Assembly (NCBI GenBank): GCA_016280525.1
Contig: JAEEGW010000324.1
Location: forward strand, 1 to 5,134
Direction: 5' to 3'
Length of the DNA: 5,134 nt
Source of the DNA: Clostridiales bacterium
GTDB lineage: Bacteria; Bacillota; Clostridia; Oscillospirales; CAG-272
The translations under genes were made by a program, and so were the position numbers. How positions within the stretch are numbered: position 1 is the first letter of the stretch; each line of letters begins with the position of its first letter. Positions 5,043 to 5,134 of the stretch are shown here, in pieces. Below the pieces are notes generated by a model that made no database searches, was not told the origin of the DNA, and worked only from the letters and a program-made list of their open reading frames with translations.

Positions 5043-5134
5043 ATGAGCCTATATGCACATTTTACCACAGAAGAACGTGAAAAGTCAAGAGTATATAAAG
5101 AACAAGGATTAAATTTCAGCCAAATAGCGAAAAA
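5043..5134 (+). CDS. IS30-family transposase, N-terminal fragment (cut by window edge)
   Basis: Thirty complete codons are visible, beginning MSLYAHFTTEERE and continuing to GLNFSQIAK. This is the start of the IS30 transposase DNA-binding region: a short lead, an (L/F)TxEER motif, then a helix-turn-helix with the G-x-S-x-x-Q-I-A-pattern that recognises the element's ends. AGGAG (5031-5035) sits seven bases before the ATG, and a strong promoter is just upstream. Its AT-rich codons differ from the minus-strand operon, consistent with acquisition by transposition. The catalytic DDE domain is beyond the window, so whether the gene is intact cannot be judged. Confidence 0.85.
   Translation, partial: MSLYAHFTTEEREKSRVYKEQGLNFSQIAK

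Larger units (their letters stand above)
4921..5134 (+). mobile_element. IS30-family insertion sequence, left part only (end position approximate)
   Basis: Composition changes sharply to AT-rich at about 4921, immediately after the G/C-run repeat. A transposase of IS30 type starts at 5043. The terminal inverted repeat probably lies within about 4928-4960, around GTACAATACAAGTGCAAC; a GTTGCACTTG-like core (here on the minus strand) resembles ends of some IS30-family elements as I recall them. The exact end and any target duplication cannot be fixed because the right end is outside the window. Confidence 0.65.

Overview
The window looks like a piece of an anaerobic Bacillota genome, probably an uncultured clostridial (gut- or digester-type) lineage. 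The reasons are several oxygen-sensitive iron-sulfur proteins encoded together, strong AGGAGG-type ribosome binding sites, G+C-rich genes rich in NCG codons that still use many ATA isoleucine codons, an IS30-family element of Gram-positive type, and intergenic arrays of tiny hairpins. The lineage is inferred from style only; no marker gene is present.

Layout: one tightly packed operon on the minus strand fills positions 4529 down to 1. In transcription order it encodes (1) a two-[4Fe-4S] protein like sulfite reductase subunit AsrA / hydrogenase beta subunit, (2) an FAD/NAD(P)H oxidoreductase with a C-terminal [2Fe-2S] site like AsrB / hydrogenase gamma / PyrK, (3) a fumarate-reductase-type iron-sulfur protein with one [2Fe-2S] and two [4Fe-4S] sites, (4) a FrdA/SdhA-family flavoprotein with its dicarboxylate-site residues intact, and (5) the start of an AspT/YidE/YbjL-family membrane exchanger that runs off the left edge. 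Genes overlap or are separated by at most about 10 bases, so they are almost certainly co-transcribed and translationally coupled.

Working together, the first four proteins read as a soluble NAD(P)H:fumarate oxidoreductase: NAD(P)H to FAD and [2Fe-2S] in the AsrB-like subunit, then through the AsrA-like and FrdB-like clusters to FAD and fumarate in the FrdA-like subunit. No heme or quinone-binding membrane anchor is encoded in the window, the quinone-side [3Fe-4S] motif of SdhB/FrdB is replaced by a full [4Fe-4S] motif, and the histidine that binds FAD covalently in FrdA/SdhA is an asparagine. All three points favour a cytoplasmic fumarate-reducing electron sink over a respiratory succinate dehydrogenase. 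The AspT-family exchanger could move the dicarboxylate substrate or product (succinate, fumarate or aspartate).

Positions 4530-5042 hold no gene. They contain an array of nine short hairpins joined by CATATCGAG/CTCGATATG linkers (4570-4751), a heptamer tandem repeat (4780-4813), and a G/C-run repeat with nested hairpins (4821-4920). At about 4921 composition switches to AT-rich. There a partial IS30-family element begins, with a good promoter, a strong ribosome binding site and the first 30 codons of its transposase on the plus strand, cut by the right edge.
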